A model generated the notes under the pieces. That model was given only the letters and a program-made list of their open reading frames with translations, had not been told where the DNA came from and did no database searches. From Gnetum montanum (taxonomy: Eukaryota; Streptophyta; Gnetopsida; Gnetales; Gnetaceae), in the NCBI GenBank assembly GCA_015680685.1, contig MNCI01001017.1, forward strand, positions 63,248 to 127,247: DNA of 64,000 nt. The letters run 5' to 3'. Shown here piece after piece: positions 26,885 through 37,640 of the stretch. The position numbers were made by a program, and so were the translations under genes. Numbering within the stretch: the first letter of the stretch is position 1; the number at the start of each line of letters is the position of its first letter.

Positions 26885-28738
26885 TTAGAAATATTGGGAT
26901 TCAATTATACCTACCCCATTGGGGTTCACACACTTAGTTATAGTAAGCATAGTGGGGCAATTTATGAGATGTGGTTCCCAGATAACGAGTTTACCCACTA
27001 TGATATTTGGGACTGTTAGGTGGCATGCAAGGATCAGAATGTTGCCTTTCATGGCTATGTTCATTGGGACATATGGTTGTTGGAGTGTTAATTGGTGGCC
27101 CTGATGAAGTAACATGAGGCATTGGGTTCGAAGATATGGGTGCACCATAGGGTTGGACTTGTGCTGAGTTGGAAGATGTAGTGGCCTTGGAATTGTGTTG
27201 TCCCTTCTTAGGGTTATTTCTAAAGAAGGGACACCTTTGTTGTTGCTAAGGCCTCTCACTGCTATTGGCAGTAGTAGCACAAGTGACATTTTTGGGTTGT
27301 TGTTGTGGTGCAGGCACCTTAGGAACAATTGGTGGCCATGTAGAAGGAGGGAAAGGATGAGAATGTTGAGAATTAGGAGAAGTGTAAGATGCACAAGGTG
27401 GTGGTTGTGTTGGGGACATGGGCTGATAGTATTGTGGAGAATGGTAATGTGGTGAGATAGAGTATGTTGGCCTAGTTGGAGAGACAGGATGTTGAACTAG
27501 ATAGGCATTTGAATTCGGATGATATGAAGGGTGCCTCCAGTGTAAGGGTGGTTTCCTCCACGACTGGGATTGTTGCCACTGTGGTCAAACATAGTATCTC
27601 TGTATGAACTCTGGATGTAACGTGCCTCCCCAAATGTAACAACATTGGGCATTGGCACTTGGGGTGATTGTACAGGCAAATGTTTCATTCATATGTATGA
27701 TTGGCAGTTGAGCTCTTATTTTCTTCATTCATTCTTTCCAAATGTCTAATGATATTTTGTCCTGCTTCTTGGGTTGTCAAAACTCTATCTCCAATAATAT
27801 CAATATATTCTTCACACTTTTTATATGTCCATTCCAACATCTTATTAATATTTGCCTTGACTTCCTCTAACGATTATTGTACTAGCAAAGATGGTTCTTT
27901 CTCCTTGTGATAGGTTGATTTCTCCTTTTTATGATCATGGACCTTTGTTAAGTTGAGATTTTGGTCCCGTTGATGTTTTTCAACACTCTCCCATCTAGCC
28001 ATTTCTCCTTCTTCTTTTGCTACTTGCTTAATAAGCTCTTGGACATGATGGGTTCATAGTTCGTATAGTTTCCCTTGGGCATACACCCCTAGGATTTCTA
28101 TTGTTGCATCACCAAGCCCATCAATGATATGGTACATTAACCTTTCCTCGGAGAACCCATGGCCTGGAAAGTTGTTTAACAATGCATAATATCTTTCTAA
28201 GGCCATGTCCAAGGGTTCATGTTGTGCTTGTTTCCACTCTTGTATTTGTTTCCTCAAGGCTGAGACTCTTGCGTAGGTTTGATATCTTTCACTAAAGAGT
28301 TCTACCATTGTTGGCCAATGTCGTATTGAATTTGGTTTTAATGATCAATACCATACATTTTCTTGGCCAACGAGTGTCATAAGAAAGAGATTAAGTTTTT
28401 GTCAACCGTTATCAATGTTGTTCCATGTGCAGGCATCATAGAAGACTAGTAGGGAAGTTGTTTAAATTGATCCTGGGTAGACAACTCTCTTTACGATGCC
28501 TACGGGAGATTTGAACAGCCTCTTGTATTTGCATTAAGCTTGTAGTGGCCAGTAGGGGTTCATCGTCATCTTGTAAGTTATGCTTCCATGCATTGAGATG
28601 ATGTTTCTTTTGTTTATTTTTATAAAAAACCCCTACCTTGGGTTGCATACTCCAATCTTCATTGTCATATATTTCGTTGGTTCTCCAATGAACTTTCTCA
28701 CTAGGTGTGGCAATATCGTAATCTTGTAGGAGAGGCAT
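26885..28738 (-). pseudogene. Gag of nested gag-only element
   Basis: On the minus strand gag starts at 28,738 (MPLLQDYDIATPSEKVHW). It passes the DDDEPLLATTSLMQIQEAVQ motif, and its capsid core continues at 28,308-28,054 with LFSERYQTYARVSALRK, LDMALERYYALLNNFPGHGF and GVYAQGKLYEL. The C-terminal part, to about 26,885, is rich in Pro, Gln and Ser. The core is close to that of the element at 34,313-40,701 and more distant from the autonomous-type gag at 18,967. Stops and shifts interrupt it. No pol follows. Confidence 0.85.
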
Positions 28739-28860
28739 GATTGTGAAGCTGTGTGTGAATTCGTATGTGACTTTTTATAATTATTTCTTTCTAAAAGATA
28801 TATCGTTAATTCCTATATAGCGACATTGTATGATATAACTAATCTAGATAACTAGCACCG

Positions 28861-28879
28861 TCCCTGACAACTGTGCCAA
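28861..28879 (-). promoter_or_regulatory. Primer-binding site of nested element
   Basis: The minus strand reads TTGGCACAGTTGTCAGGGA after the LTR end TCATCA. It is a diverged form of the tRNA-Asp complement TGGCGCCGTTGCCGGGGA. Confidence 0.75.
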
Positions 28880-29769
28880 TGATGAGCGGCAAGGTACCCC
28901 TACACTCAACCATACGAATACGAGCATTCACGCATGATCCAGTCGAATTTCGTGGATAGGCTAGTTGTGGTATCTAGATCGTTACACATTGATCACAATT
29001 CACTGTCTTTCCACCTGGGCTAGTATTTGCTTTGTCATGTATGGTTTACTCTAGAGTGAGGCGTATGATGTGATCCTTAACTAATCCTACTCCTAGAGAC
29101 AATGGAAAATAATCTTGATTAAACTAATGAGCAATAGGAAATGAGTCTAAGATAGCCTAAGTGTGATGAGCATCCATTTCTTAATCATCCGTACACATCT
29201 TGGACCTCGTGCATGACTACTACTGGGATTACCAAGCATAGATCCTAGGTATACTACTGGGTTACCAAGTAGTCACACTTAAATGCTCGTGATTAAGTCG
29301 TACTCATTCCACAGTTAATAATAGGAATAGTAAATGATGATAAAGAAATATTAACTAAGAAAACAATAAATAACAATGCTAATTAACAATAACAATTAAA
29401 CAATTAAAACTAAGTGAATGCTGTAATGATGAAGTAATATCGATCTTTATTTCCGATCATGTGCATGTCCAAGTATGTCACACTCAAATAAAGGTGCCGT
29501 ACAATTACAAGAATCACACTGCGAGCATGCACTTGGGAAAATAATCTAACTCGTACAAACACAAGATGCAAGGGCTTTGCTAAAACTACTAGAAAAGTGC
29601 CTAGGTGTGGCTGAGGGCCACTTATTTATAGGCTAAAACAGGCCCTACATAAATGGGGTCACGTCGACTCATGGAGGGATGCATCGATGGGGCCGCGTCG
29701 ACATGGTTGCATATACGGGGCCCCGTATACGTGGCCTAGTCGACGCATCGACTATATAGTGCTTCATCA
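28880..29769 (-). repeat. 5' LTR of nested element
   Basis: 890 bp, + strand TGATGAGCGG to TCATCA. The minus-strand TATAAATA is at 29,623-29,630. The U3 palindrome at 29,710-29,731 has an 18-bp perfect core (TATACGGGG and its complement) and one mismatched outer pair. Confidence 0.92.
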
Positions 29770-30725
29770 ATTGGTCTACATTTTTTTGAGATGCCCATCA
29801 TTTTGTCTAATTTTGTGAGTGCTGCCAATGTGATGGGAGAATGACTGCTAGAATGGAGGGTCCAGAATAATGGATTCAACCCTTAGAACCCTTTGACATA
29901 TGGGGTATTGATTTTATGGGGTCTATTATAGCAATTTCCAATGGAAAGCCATACATTGTTGTTGTTGTTGACTATTTTAGAAAGTGGGTAGAAGCAGCTA
30001 CTATTATCAACTATACATCATCTACCATTGCACGATTTGTTCAACAAAAAATCGTAAACAGGTTTGGTGTGCCTTGTGCACTTATTTCTGACAATGGTAC
30101 ACACTTTACAGGTGCAACTTTTTAGAAGTTGATGTAATGCTTAGGAGTCGAGCATAAACTAACTACACCATGTCATCCCCAAGTGAATGGTCAAGTCAAA
30201 GTCACCAATAGGGAAATCACAAAAATCTTGACATAAACCATTAGCAAATATAGGCAAGACTGGAGCATCAAACTCAACAATGCTCTTTGGACCTACCACT
30301 CCACATGGAAACTTCCTATTGGCTACTCTTCCTATGAGTTAGTGTATGGTAAACTTCCAATACTTCCTATCCAAGCTAAGCTTCGTACACTATCTATAAT
30401 ATGTGACCTTAACCTTGACCTCAGTCTACCACAAAAAGAATGGTTAATGAATCTTAAATTGCTAGATAAGAACTGATTAGCCACTATGTCATCCAACGAA
30501 CTACACAAGGCCTTCAACAAACAACTTCATGACTTGAAAATTAGAAAAGTCAAATACCAACTAGGAGATAGGGTTTTCTATTGGAATCCCACACATGTGC
30601 CACAACGAACTAAATTTCAAACGCTATGGGAAGGACTATATATCATTCATGAAACTTTTCCTTCAGGGGCCATGTTGATATATAAACTTGAAAGCCTAAA
30701 TAAAAAATTATTGATCAACATCTAG
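29770..30725 (+). pseudogene. Integrase, remainder after nested insertion
   Basis: It continues the zinc-binding region (DAHHF...C..CQ, degraded) into the catalytic core: WGIDFMG (Asp codon 29,910-29,912), VVVDYFRKWVEA, RFGVPCALISDNGTHF (Asp codon 30,090-30,092) and CHPQVNGQVKVTNREI. The catalytic Glu expected 35 residues after the second Asp is Lys here (AAA, 30,198-30,200). The C-terminal region follows (LGDRVFYWNPTHV, LWEGLYIIHETFPSGAML). Integrase would insert the DNA copy into the chromosome; this copy lacks a required acidic residue and has stops. Confidence 0.9.
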
Positions 30726-32771
30726 TAAACCAAATCTTTCCATGAGTCTAAAACAGCAAATGCTAACACTATCTCTATTAATGGACAACCCTGCTCATTA
30801 TTTCAGATCTCCTCCTCACTCAGTTGTGGGGGAGATGGCCACCACTGCTAGTCGTTCTAAGCCCTTAATTTCTTTTATTTTTTTTGTTTTGTTTTCCACA
30901 TTTTTGTTTTACACATTTTTCATATTTACTTGTTTTTGTTTTACACAATTGTTAACATTTTTACTATTTATTTCTCTTACATTTTTTTTGATTTACTCTC
31001 ACTCATCATATAATAAGTGCTCATGATGGTGGATTATACTATAATAGTATTGCTTGTTAATGTTTGGTTTTTACCTTTGACCTTCAATGTTGACACTAGG
31101 ATATGGTTTCTTTTGATAAAATAGGTAATAAGTCCATGACATCCATTCATCCATTCAACTTTATGGTCTTCTTTGGTTTTGAAACTATATTATCCCTTTC
31201 TCTAAGTAAACCTATTAATGAATTGGTGGCTTGATATTCTTCAAACCAAGGAAAGATTCAAATGGATTGAAAAGAGTGTGACTTCAAGGGGATTCGACAC
31301 ATTTGTGCTGGCTATTCTCTTGGGTACTTGGATGTTTTTCATAGGTTTTCCACCATTTCATTATTGACCAATACTAGGAAGTTGACTAAATCAAATAAGT
31401 CTTTGCATGGTGTGGTTCTCACGTAGAAAAAAAAAGAGAAAAAATGGTGGAAATTCAAAGCACACCCCTTAGATATAATAAAGGAACATGGGCTATAAGC
31501 ACTAGTTATGGAACTAAAAAGACATGTTACCCATGTATGAAGGTTCCCTCTAATTAAGGCCCTTCCTCACTTCTTGCTTCTCTATTCTTATCCTTTTGGA
31601 ATGGTGGTTGCTCTATAAAGGCATTCTTGTTGCTTTAGGGGGATGGGTTGGTCAAGTGTATTGATGTGAGGTCACTGGATGTGGTTAGTTTTAATATGGA
31701 TTTGGACTGAATTTTATTAAGTCACCTTAACCACATACTACATAAGGGACTTTACACAACCTTGATTTTAGAATTCCATTCCATTCCATTCTTCCTTCTC
31801 TTTCTGTATGCTTTCCATATTCCACATCATTGCCAGTTTTATGATTAGTCTATATCTTAGTCAACACATTGTTATTCTTTGGTAAATTCTTGTGGGTGAC
31901 TTCTTAAATATTGTCTCCATATGTCATTCCTAGAGCCTATGGACTCTTTGGTTTGTGGGTTTGTTAGGGCATAAAGGGCATGAGCCTGCTTTGGGGAGGA
32001 TCCACTGGCATTCCTCTTTGGTGCAATTATTACATTCTTTCCCTTAAACATTTTTTTACAATCAACTATTTCTCGTTTCACCCCATCTATGACATCCATT
32101 TTTCTCTACACTTCTATGCATTTTTATTGGCTTCGCTATTGATATTCCTCTTATCTTCCTTTTTATTTTGTTTTCCATCCTATTGCTACTAGAGGTTCAC
32201 TCTTTGTCATGGGGGTTCCTGTCAAAAAATTTTCCATTCCATTACTTATCTTACCCCTACACATTCAATAGTTATTAGTTACAAATCTATAACCCAGTAT
32301 TGCCATACCCACAGCCTAGCCAAATATCATATCGAGGTAAGACATCAATTACATTATATCTTATCTATCCTTCTAATTCGTGATGGTGTTGTGTGCAGAT
32401 GACGATTACATGAACAATGGACTAGATAGGAGGGAGCATTTAGGATGGACTAGAGCAAGAGCATTTATGCAAGGAATAAGCTTGGTCATGTGGCCATGGA
32501 TGAACAACGGTGTGTACATTTTTGACATCGGTAGTAACGTGCCTCATTTTCTTTTCTCTCTCTCTCTTCAAGCTATCAAATAAGGGTCTTAATGTCATCT
32601 ATGTATAGTGTTCACCACAATGGTTATGAATACCAATGCTATAATATATTTGTCGATTCGTTCATCAGGCACTTTGAGTCTATCATTGCATGTTACTATC
32701 ATGGATCATTCAGTCAATAATCCCATACCTTCCCAATATTTTGTAAGGAACTTAAGGATAAGTTTTCATTC
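30726..32771 (+). other. Post-integrase region of Athila-like element
   Basis: About 2 kb between integrase and the polypurine tract, where Athila elements can carry an env-like ORF. No such protein is readable. T-rich stretches lie at 30,870-30,990. The block 31,935-32,010 is shared with three other elements. At 32,396 an AG precedes an ATG, in the same style as the 3' ORFs of the gag-only elements, but the frame closes quickly. Confidence 0.6.
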
Positions 32772-32784
32772 AGTCATGGGGGTA
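32771..32784 (+). promoter_or_regulatory. Polypurine tract of Athila-like element
   Basis: 'cagtcatgggggta' directly precedes the 3' LTR start TGATGAG, after a conserved 'aagttttcatt' pre-PPT sequence. Confidence 0.85.
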
Positions 32785-33646
32785 TGATGAGTCCTAATAT
32801 CGGACCCTCAATATCGGGCCCTCGATATCGGATACATGATATCATAGACGCTGAAGTGATATCAGACATGCGATGTCAGAACCTATCTCGTTGCCTATAA
32901 ATAAGAGACATGAGCACTTTGTTTTGCATTAGTTTTTAGTCCCTTAGTCGAATTCTTGTAGTTTTTCTATTCTAGAGTTAGAATTATTTCTGAGTGCCCA
33001 TTGTAGGAGTCATAGAGTGAATGAATCTTTATTCGAGCATTGTGTACCTAAGCACACCTTGTGTCTAGAAATAAAGATAAATGTTGTGATAAACCTTGCA
33101 ACATTCAAAATAGCTTAATTATTGCATTTCATGTTATTACTATTATTTAATGCTTTCAATAGTTACTTAATGCTATTTCATAGACTTATTAATTGTCAAT
33201 TACTAATGAATTAGCACACTCAGCACGACCACTTTGAGCATATGTGGGAACACTTGGTAACCTAGTAATGACTAGTGTTTGGTAATCCTAGTGGTGTTAC
33301 ACTAGTTTAGGATGTGCCCAGGGAGTGGGAACAGATGCTGGTATTAGGACTAGTTAGAGAATACTTCACTAGTTAAATCAAATTAGTTATTAAATTACCT
33401 CATTCCTCTCTTTTATGCATTATGAAAATAAAACATAAAAGAATAAAAAATTAATAAAAATCACATACCTTGAGTTTTCTTAACCATACAATTGAGCCTT
33501 ATAAGTAAGCTTGAGAAGAAAACGATTGCATAACTCATCCTTGTTTTGTGTAAGCGCATAAGCACTTAATCCTTGGAGTTCGACCGGATTGCTCATGAAC
33601 ATTTTTATTCGTATGGTTAGGCATAGGGGTACCTCACCACTCATTA
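32785..33646 (+). repeat. 3' LTR of Athila-like element
   Basis: 862 bp from TGATGAGTCC to TCATTA (CA mutated to TA). TATAAATA is at 32,896-32,903. Compared with the 5' LTR it has an extra roughly 14-base tandem copy of the 'ccctcaatatcgg' word near its start, and it lacks the duplicated segment around the N at 18,404. Confidence 0.92.
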
Positions 33647-33651
33647 GAATC

Positions 33652-34260
33652 CAATTTTGATATCATGAATATCTTGCTTGTTTAATATTCATTCTTGCAT
33701 CTTACCAATAAAGATACAAATGATAGTTAGAGAAAGTGGATAACCTTGCTTAATTCCAATTTTTCTCTAGAGTAGGAGTTTTTTCTTTAAGAATGACTAT
33801 CTATAATTTCAAAAATCACTTCCTCATAAAATCTTTGAGTTACTACAACTAATTCTAAAGAGAGGCCAATTTTATGTAAGCATATACATAGATTTTGGTG
33901 AACTTGAATCAAATGCTTTTGTAAAATTAACAAAACATATAAATAAATATTTTGCAGGAACATTTTTTGGTGCTAGAACAACATTGTACCCACTTCTATG
34001 GTTCACTAGTGATTAAGACTAAGTATGATTTTGACATTGTTTTACTCAATTTTGAGCATCAAATTCCTCATAAATAGTGTTACAAGGAACATATTTAGCT
34101 TCAAAAGGCCTCCAAAGATCATTCTAGCTCATAAAATAGCATATGGGCATCACTTTTGGTAACCTTGGAAAATTTAAGAATCAAAAAATTTTCTAAGTAT
34201 CACAGATAATGTTGATGTAGCATTAGTGTCATTCTTGGACTACTACCTTTACATTAGCAT
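33652..34260 (-). pseudogene. LINE reverse transcriptase, upstream part (minus strand)
   Basis: The minus strand reads CFVNFTKAFDS, the first catalytic Asp motif of non-LTR RT, then 'EVIFEIID' and IGIKQGYPLS, the expected motif before YADD. The missing continuation (MYADD) is at 17,954-17,916, on the far side of the 15.7-kb insertion. It is interrupted by stops. Upstream (34,205-34,310) the sequence changes to 'cttggactactacct' repeats. Confidence 0.78.
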
Positions 34261-34312
34261 CATCCTTGGACTACTACCTCTATGTCATCATTGTCATCAT
34301 CATCATCCTAGT

Positions 34313-35196
34313 TGATGAATCATGATTTTCTAGGCCCCAATAGTGGGTACGTGATATCGAGTACACAATATCGAGTATGCGATATCTTAGCCTAGATATG
34401 ATATTGTATACATGATATCATGATTCCTGTGTTAGCCTATAAATATAGCACTTAGGCGCACTGGGAAGGGTCTTTTTTGGGGGTAAGTCTTTTAGGGTCA
34501 AGTCTTTTTGTTAGTTTTTAGTTAATTTTCAGTTCCTTTTCCCAAGTGCATACCCACAGTATGATGCTTGTAATTGTACAAAACCTTTGTTCGAGTGTAA
34601 TGTACTTGCACATGCACACAATCAACAATAAAGATCAAGATTACTCCATCATTGCATCATTCATTTAGTTTTTAATTGTTTAATTGTTAATTATTATTTA
34701 TTATTTTCTTAGTTAATATTTCTTTATCATCATTTACTATTTCTGTTGTTAATGCAAAATGAGTACATCTTAATCATGAACATTTAAGTGTCACTATGTG
34801 GAAACCCAATAGCGTATCTAGTAGTGCTTGAGTAATGTATGCTTGGTAATCCCAAACGTAGTACATGAAGTCCAAGATGTGTACGAATGATTAAGGATAG
34901 ATGTTCATCGCACTTAGGCTAGCTTAGATCTTATTTCATATTCCTTATTCGCTTAATCAAGATTATTTTTCATTGTCTTTAGGAGTAGAATAGTGTTAGA
35001 AACCACATCATACATCTCACTCTAGACTAAACCATACATGACAAAGGAATTACTAGTCTAGGTGGGAAGACAACGAACTGCGATCAACATATAACTGTCT
35101 AGGTGCCACAACTAGTTTGTCTACAGAGTTTGACCAGATCGTGCATACATGCTCATATTCATATGGTTGAGCATAGGGATATCTCGCCGTTCATCA
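34313..35196 (+). repeat. 5' LTR of gag-only element
   Basis: TGATGAATCATG to TCATCA. U3 has clustered 'gatatcgagtac' and 'cgatatc' words over about 70 bases. TATAAATA lies at 34,438-34,445. The U5 end matches the other family members. Confidence 0.92.
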
Positions 35197-35216
35197 TTAG
35201 CACCGTTGCCAAGGAT
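35197..35216 (+). promoter_or_regulatory. Primer-binding site of gag-only element
   Basis: TTAGCACCGTTGCCAAGGAT directly follows the LTR. It is a mutated form of TGGCGCCGTTGCCGGGGA (tRNA-Asp type). Confidence 0.75.
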
Positions 35217-35302
35217 AGTGCTAGTTATCTAGACTATTTATATCATACAGGATTGTTGTAATAAGAAATTAAATTCAATTAAGTCACACACAATTCACAA
35301 CA

Positions 35303-37640
35303 ATGTCTCTTTCACAAGATAGTGATAATGCAACATCTAGTAAGGAAATTCATTGGAGAATGAATGAAGAATTTTGGAGTACTTAATCTTATGCAAGAGT
35401 TTCATATGTTCGTAGACACCCTAGTGATACTTAAGGACTTTTTTCATCCAAATCAATCACCTCTAGTGAAGATGGGACATCCCCTAGAATCAGGGGGCTA
35501 TAAGGCCTAAGACCTTCTCAATGGGTAGCAAGAGTATATCAAGGGATGATTGGGAGACTTACAAAATTCATGATGAATTTTTTAGTTCCCTCTCTTTCTC
35601 TATTCTTTCAATGTCGGGTTGTGACACGGATGACTATTCCTCAAGGGGTCGATGTAGAAATAAAAATTTGAATCCATGGGCAAAGTCAAGAATGCCAACA
35701 TGAAGAAAGACAACATCCTCCCAACTTACAAATCCATAACCTACTTAGTGACGAATGACCCCTACTAGCCACTAAGAGCCTAATGCATATACAAGAGGTT
35801 GTTCAAATATCCCGTAGGCATTGTAAGGAAATCCGTCTACCCAGGCTTGATTTAAATAACTTTCCCAAGTTTTTAGGAGGCTGTAATTTAGATCTGCAAC
35901 ATCATTTACAAGTCTTCTACGATGCCTATGCATGGAAAAATATTGATAATGGATGGCAAAGACTTAAGCTCTTTCCTATGACACTCATTGACCAAGCAAA
36001 AGTATGGTACAAGTCTTTAAAGCCAAAATCAATTCACCATTGGCCGACAATGATAAACCTCTTCAATGAAAGATATCAAACCTATATGAGAGTGTCAGCC
36101 TTGAGGAGACGAACCCAAGAGTGGAAACAAGGGAAACATGAACCCTTGGACATGGCCTTAGAAATATATTACTCTTTGTTAAACAAATGCCTAGGCCATG
36201 GGTTCTCCGAGGAAAGGCTAATGTATAACATCATGGATGGACTCCATAATGAAACAGGGGAGACCCTAGGGATGTATGCCCCAAGTCAACTATATGAACT
36301 ATGAACCCATCAATTCCAAGAGCTTATTAAGTGGGTAGCAGAAGAAGAAGGAGAAATAGCCAAATGGGAGAATGTTGAAAAATCTTAATAGGACCAAACT
36401 CTTGAAGTAACAAAGGTCCATAATCATAAAGAAGAGAAATCAACTCATCTCAAGGAGGTGAAACCATTTTTACCTTTGCCAATACTAAAATCACTAGATG
36501 AAGTTGAGGCAAAGATCAATAAGATGATAGAGTGGGTACATGAAAAATGTAGAGAATATGTAGACATTATTAGAGGGAGACCCATGCAAAATAACTTTGA
36601 TGACCAAAACAAACAGAGGATACTAAACCTAGAAATAGGGCAGAACACCATTCGACAATTGGAAATATGGGCTGAAGAGAATGAGGATAGGGGTTGAACC
36701 ACAAAACATAAGTATCAATGGGATGTTTTCTTGTATGATCACCAAAGAGGCCAATGCCCAATCTTGTCACATCTACATGAGCATTGAGGAAGAATGTTAC
36801 ATCTAGATTTCATATGGAAGTACATGGTTGGGTGCATCCTTGTCCTACAAATTTATGGGAAATTTATCAACTCATCATACAATCCATGGGAAAATTCTTA
36901 CTAGCCTCAATACTATGCTCAACTGTAGTGGAAAAACCCCTAGTCATGAGGGAGGCCATCGCCAAACTGGTGACACCCTTCATATCACCTGAAACCAAGC
37001 ACTTATTATGTTCAACACCCTATTTCTCCAACTGGATCAACATCCTCTATTTCACCTCATTGGTAGCATTCTCCCGAGTATCATCAACCCATGTCCTCTC
37101 CTACGGGATCACCACCTCATGTTCCTTATACTTCTCCTTACTCTCAATATTCTCATCCTTCATCTCCTCCTACATCACCACTAGTAGTACCAGAAGGTTT
37201 TGCACCATAGCACCAACCCACAAACATTACATATGCACTATCAATAGTAGTGGGAGTCCTTCACAACATTGGAAGTGTCCTTTCTTTAGGCATGGCTATA
37301 GAAAGAGACAACATGGTTTTGAAACCATTGCATCCTCCAACTTAGCACAAGCCCAAGACTGTGATGCACCTTCCTTTTCAAAATCAATTCCTGCTGTTAC
37401 CTTATCTAGGCCATCAATCAATACTCCAACAACTATGTGACCCAATGAATATAATAATGTGGGGAGACATATCGATCCTTGTATACCGTCTTATGATCAT
37501 GGATGCCATAGTGGGTCAACCTCTTATCACATGACCACATCTTATAATCTACCCCACTATGCCTACTATAATCAAGTGTGTGAACCCCAATTTGGGTACA
37601 TTCCTACCACCACACCAAAAGATACCTAGTGGTTTGATAT
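35303..37640 (+). pseudogene. Gag of gag-only element
   Basis: The likely start is the ATG at 35,303 (MSLSQDSDNA). The N-terminal region is damaged. From 35,783 an intact 173-codon stretch carries the capsid core: IQEVVQISRRHCKEIRLPRL, FYDAYAWKNIDNGWQRLKLF, INLFNERYQTYMRVSALRRR, LDMALEIYYSLLNKCLGHGF and MYAPSQLYEL. A charged coiled segment follows (36,458-36,697), then a Pro/Ser/Thr-rich C-terminal region (36,990-37,440). The intact core argues that this copy decayed less than the Athila-like element. Gag is all this element could contribute to a particle. Confidence 0.85.

Larger units (their letters stand above)
24051..29769 (-). mobile_element. Nested gag-only LTR element, minus strand, 5.7 kb
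   Basis: The LTRs are 24,051-24,920 (3' on the minus strand) and 28,880-29,769 (5'). The PBS is at 28,861-28,879 and the polypurine tract at 24,921-24,934. Exact target duplications ATTGG (24,046-24,050 and 29,770-29,774) lie inside the host element's integrase. The 4-kb interior holds gag and a conserved 3' ORF but no protease, RT, RNase H or integrase, so it is non-autonomous. It shares U5 end, PBS type and pre-PPT sequence with the element it interrupts. Confidence 0.92.
17960..33646 (+). mobile_element. Complete Athila-like Ty3/gypsy element, 15.7 kb with nested insertion
   Basis: It has two LTRs (17,960-18,830 and 32,785-33,646), a PBS after the first, a polypurine tract before the second, and an exact 5-bp target duplication GAATC (17,955-17,959 and 33,647-33,651). 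The internal order is gag, protease, RT, RNase H and integrase, followed by about 2 kb without recognisable protein. Many stops and frameshifts make it defective. A separate 5.7-kb element sits in the integrase zinc-binding region. Without it this element would be about 10 kb. Protease and gag resemble Athila; the PBS type agrees. Confidence 0.92.

Noticed and set aside
26885-27394. 169-codon Leu/His-rich minus-strand frame
   Set aside because: It is an alternative frame of the Pro/Gln-rich gag C-terminus. The equivalent frame at 36,784-37,440 is likewise a shadow.
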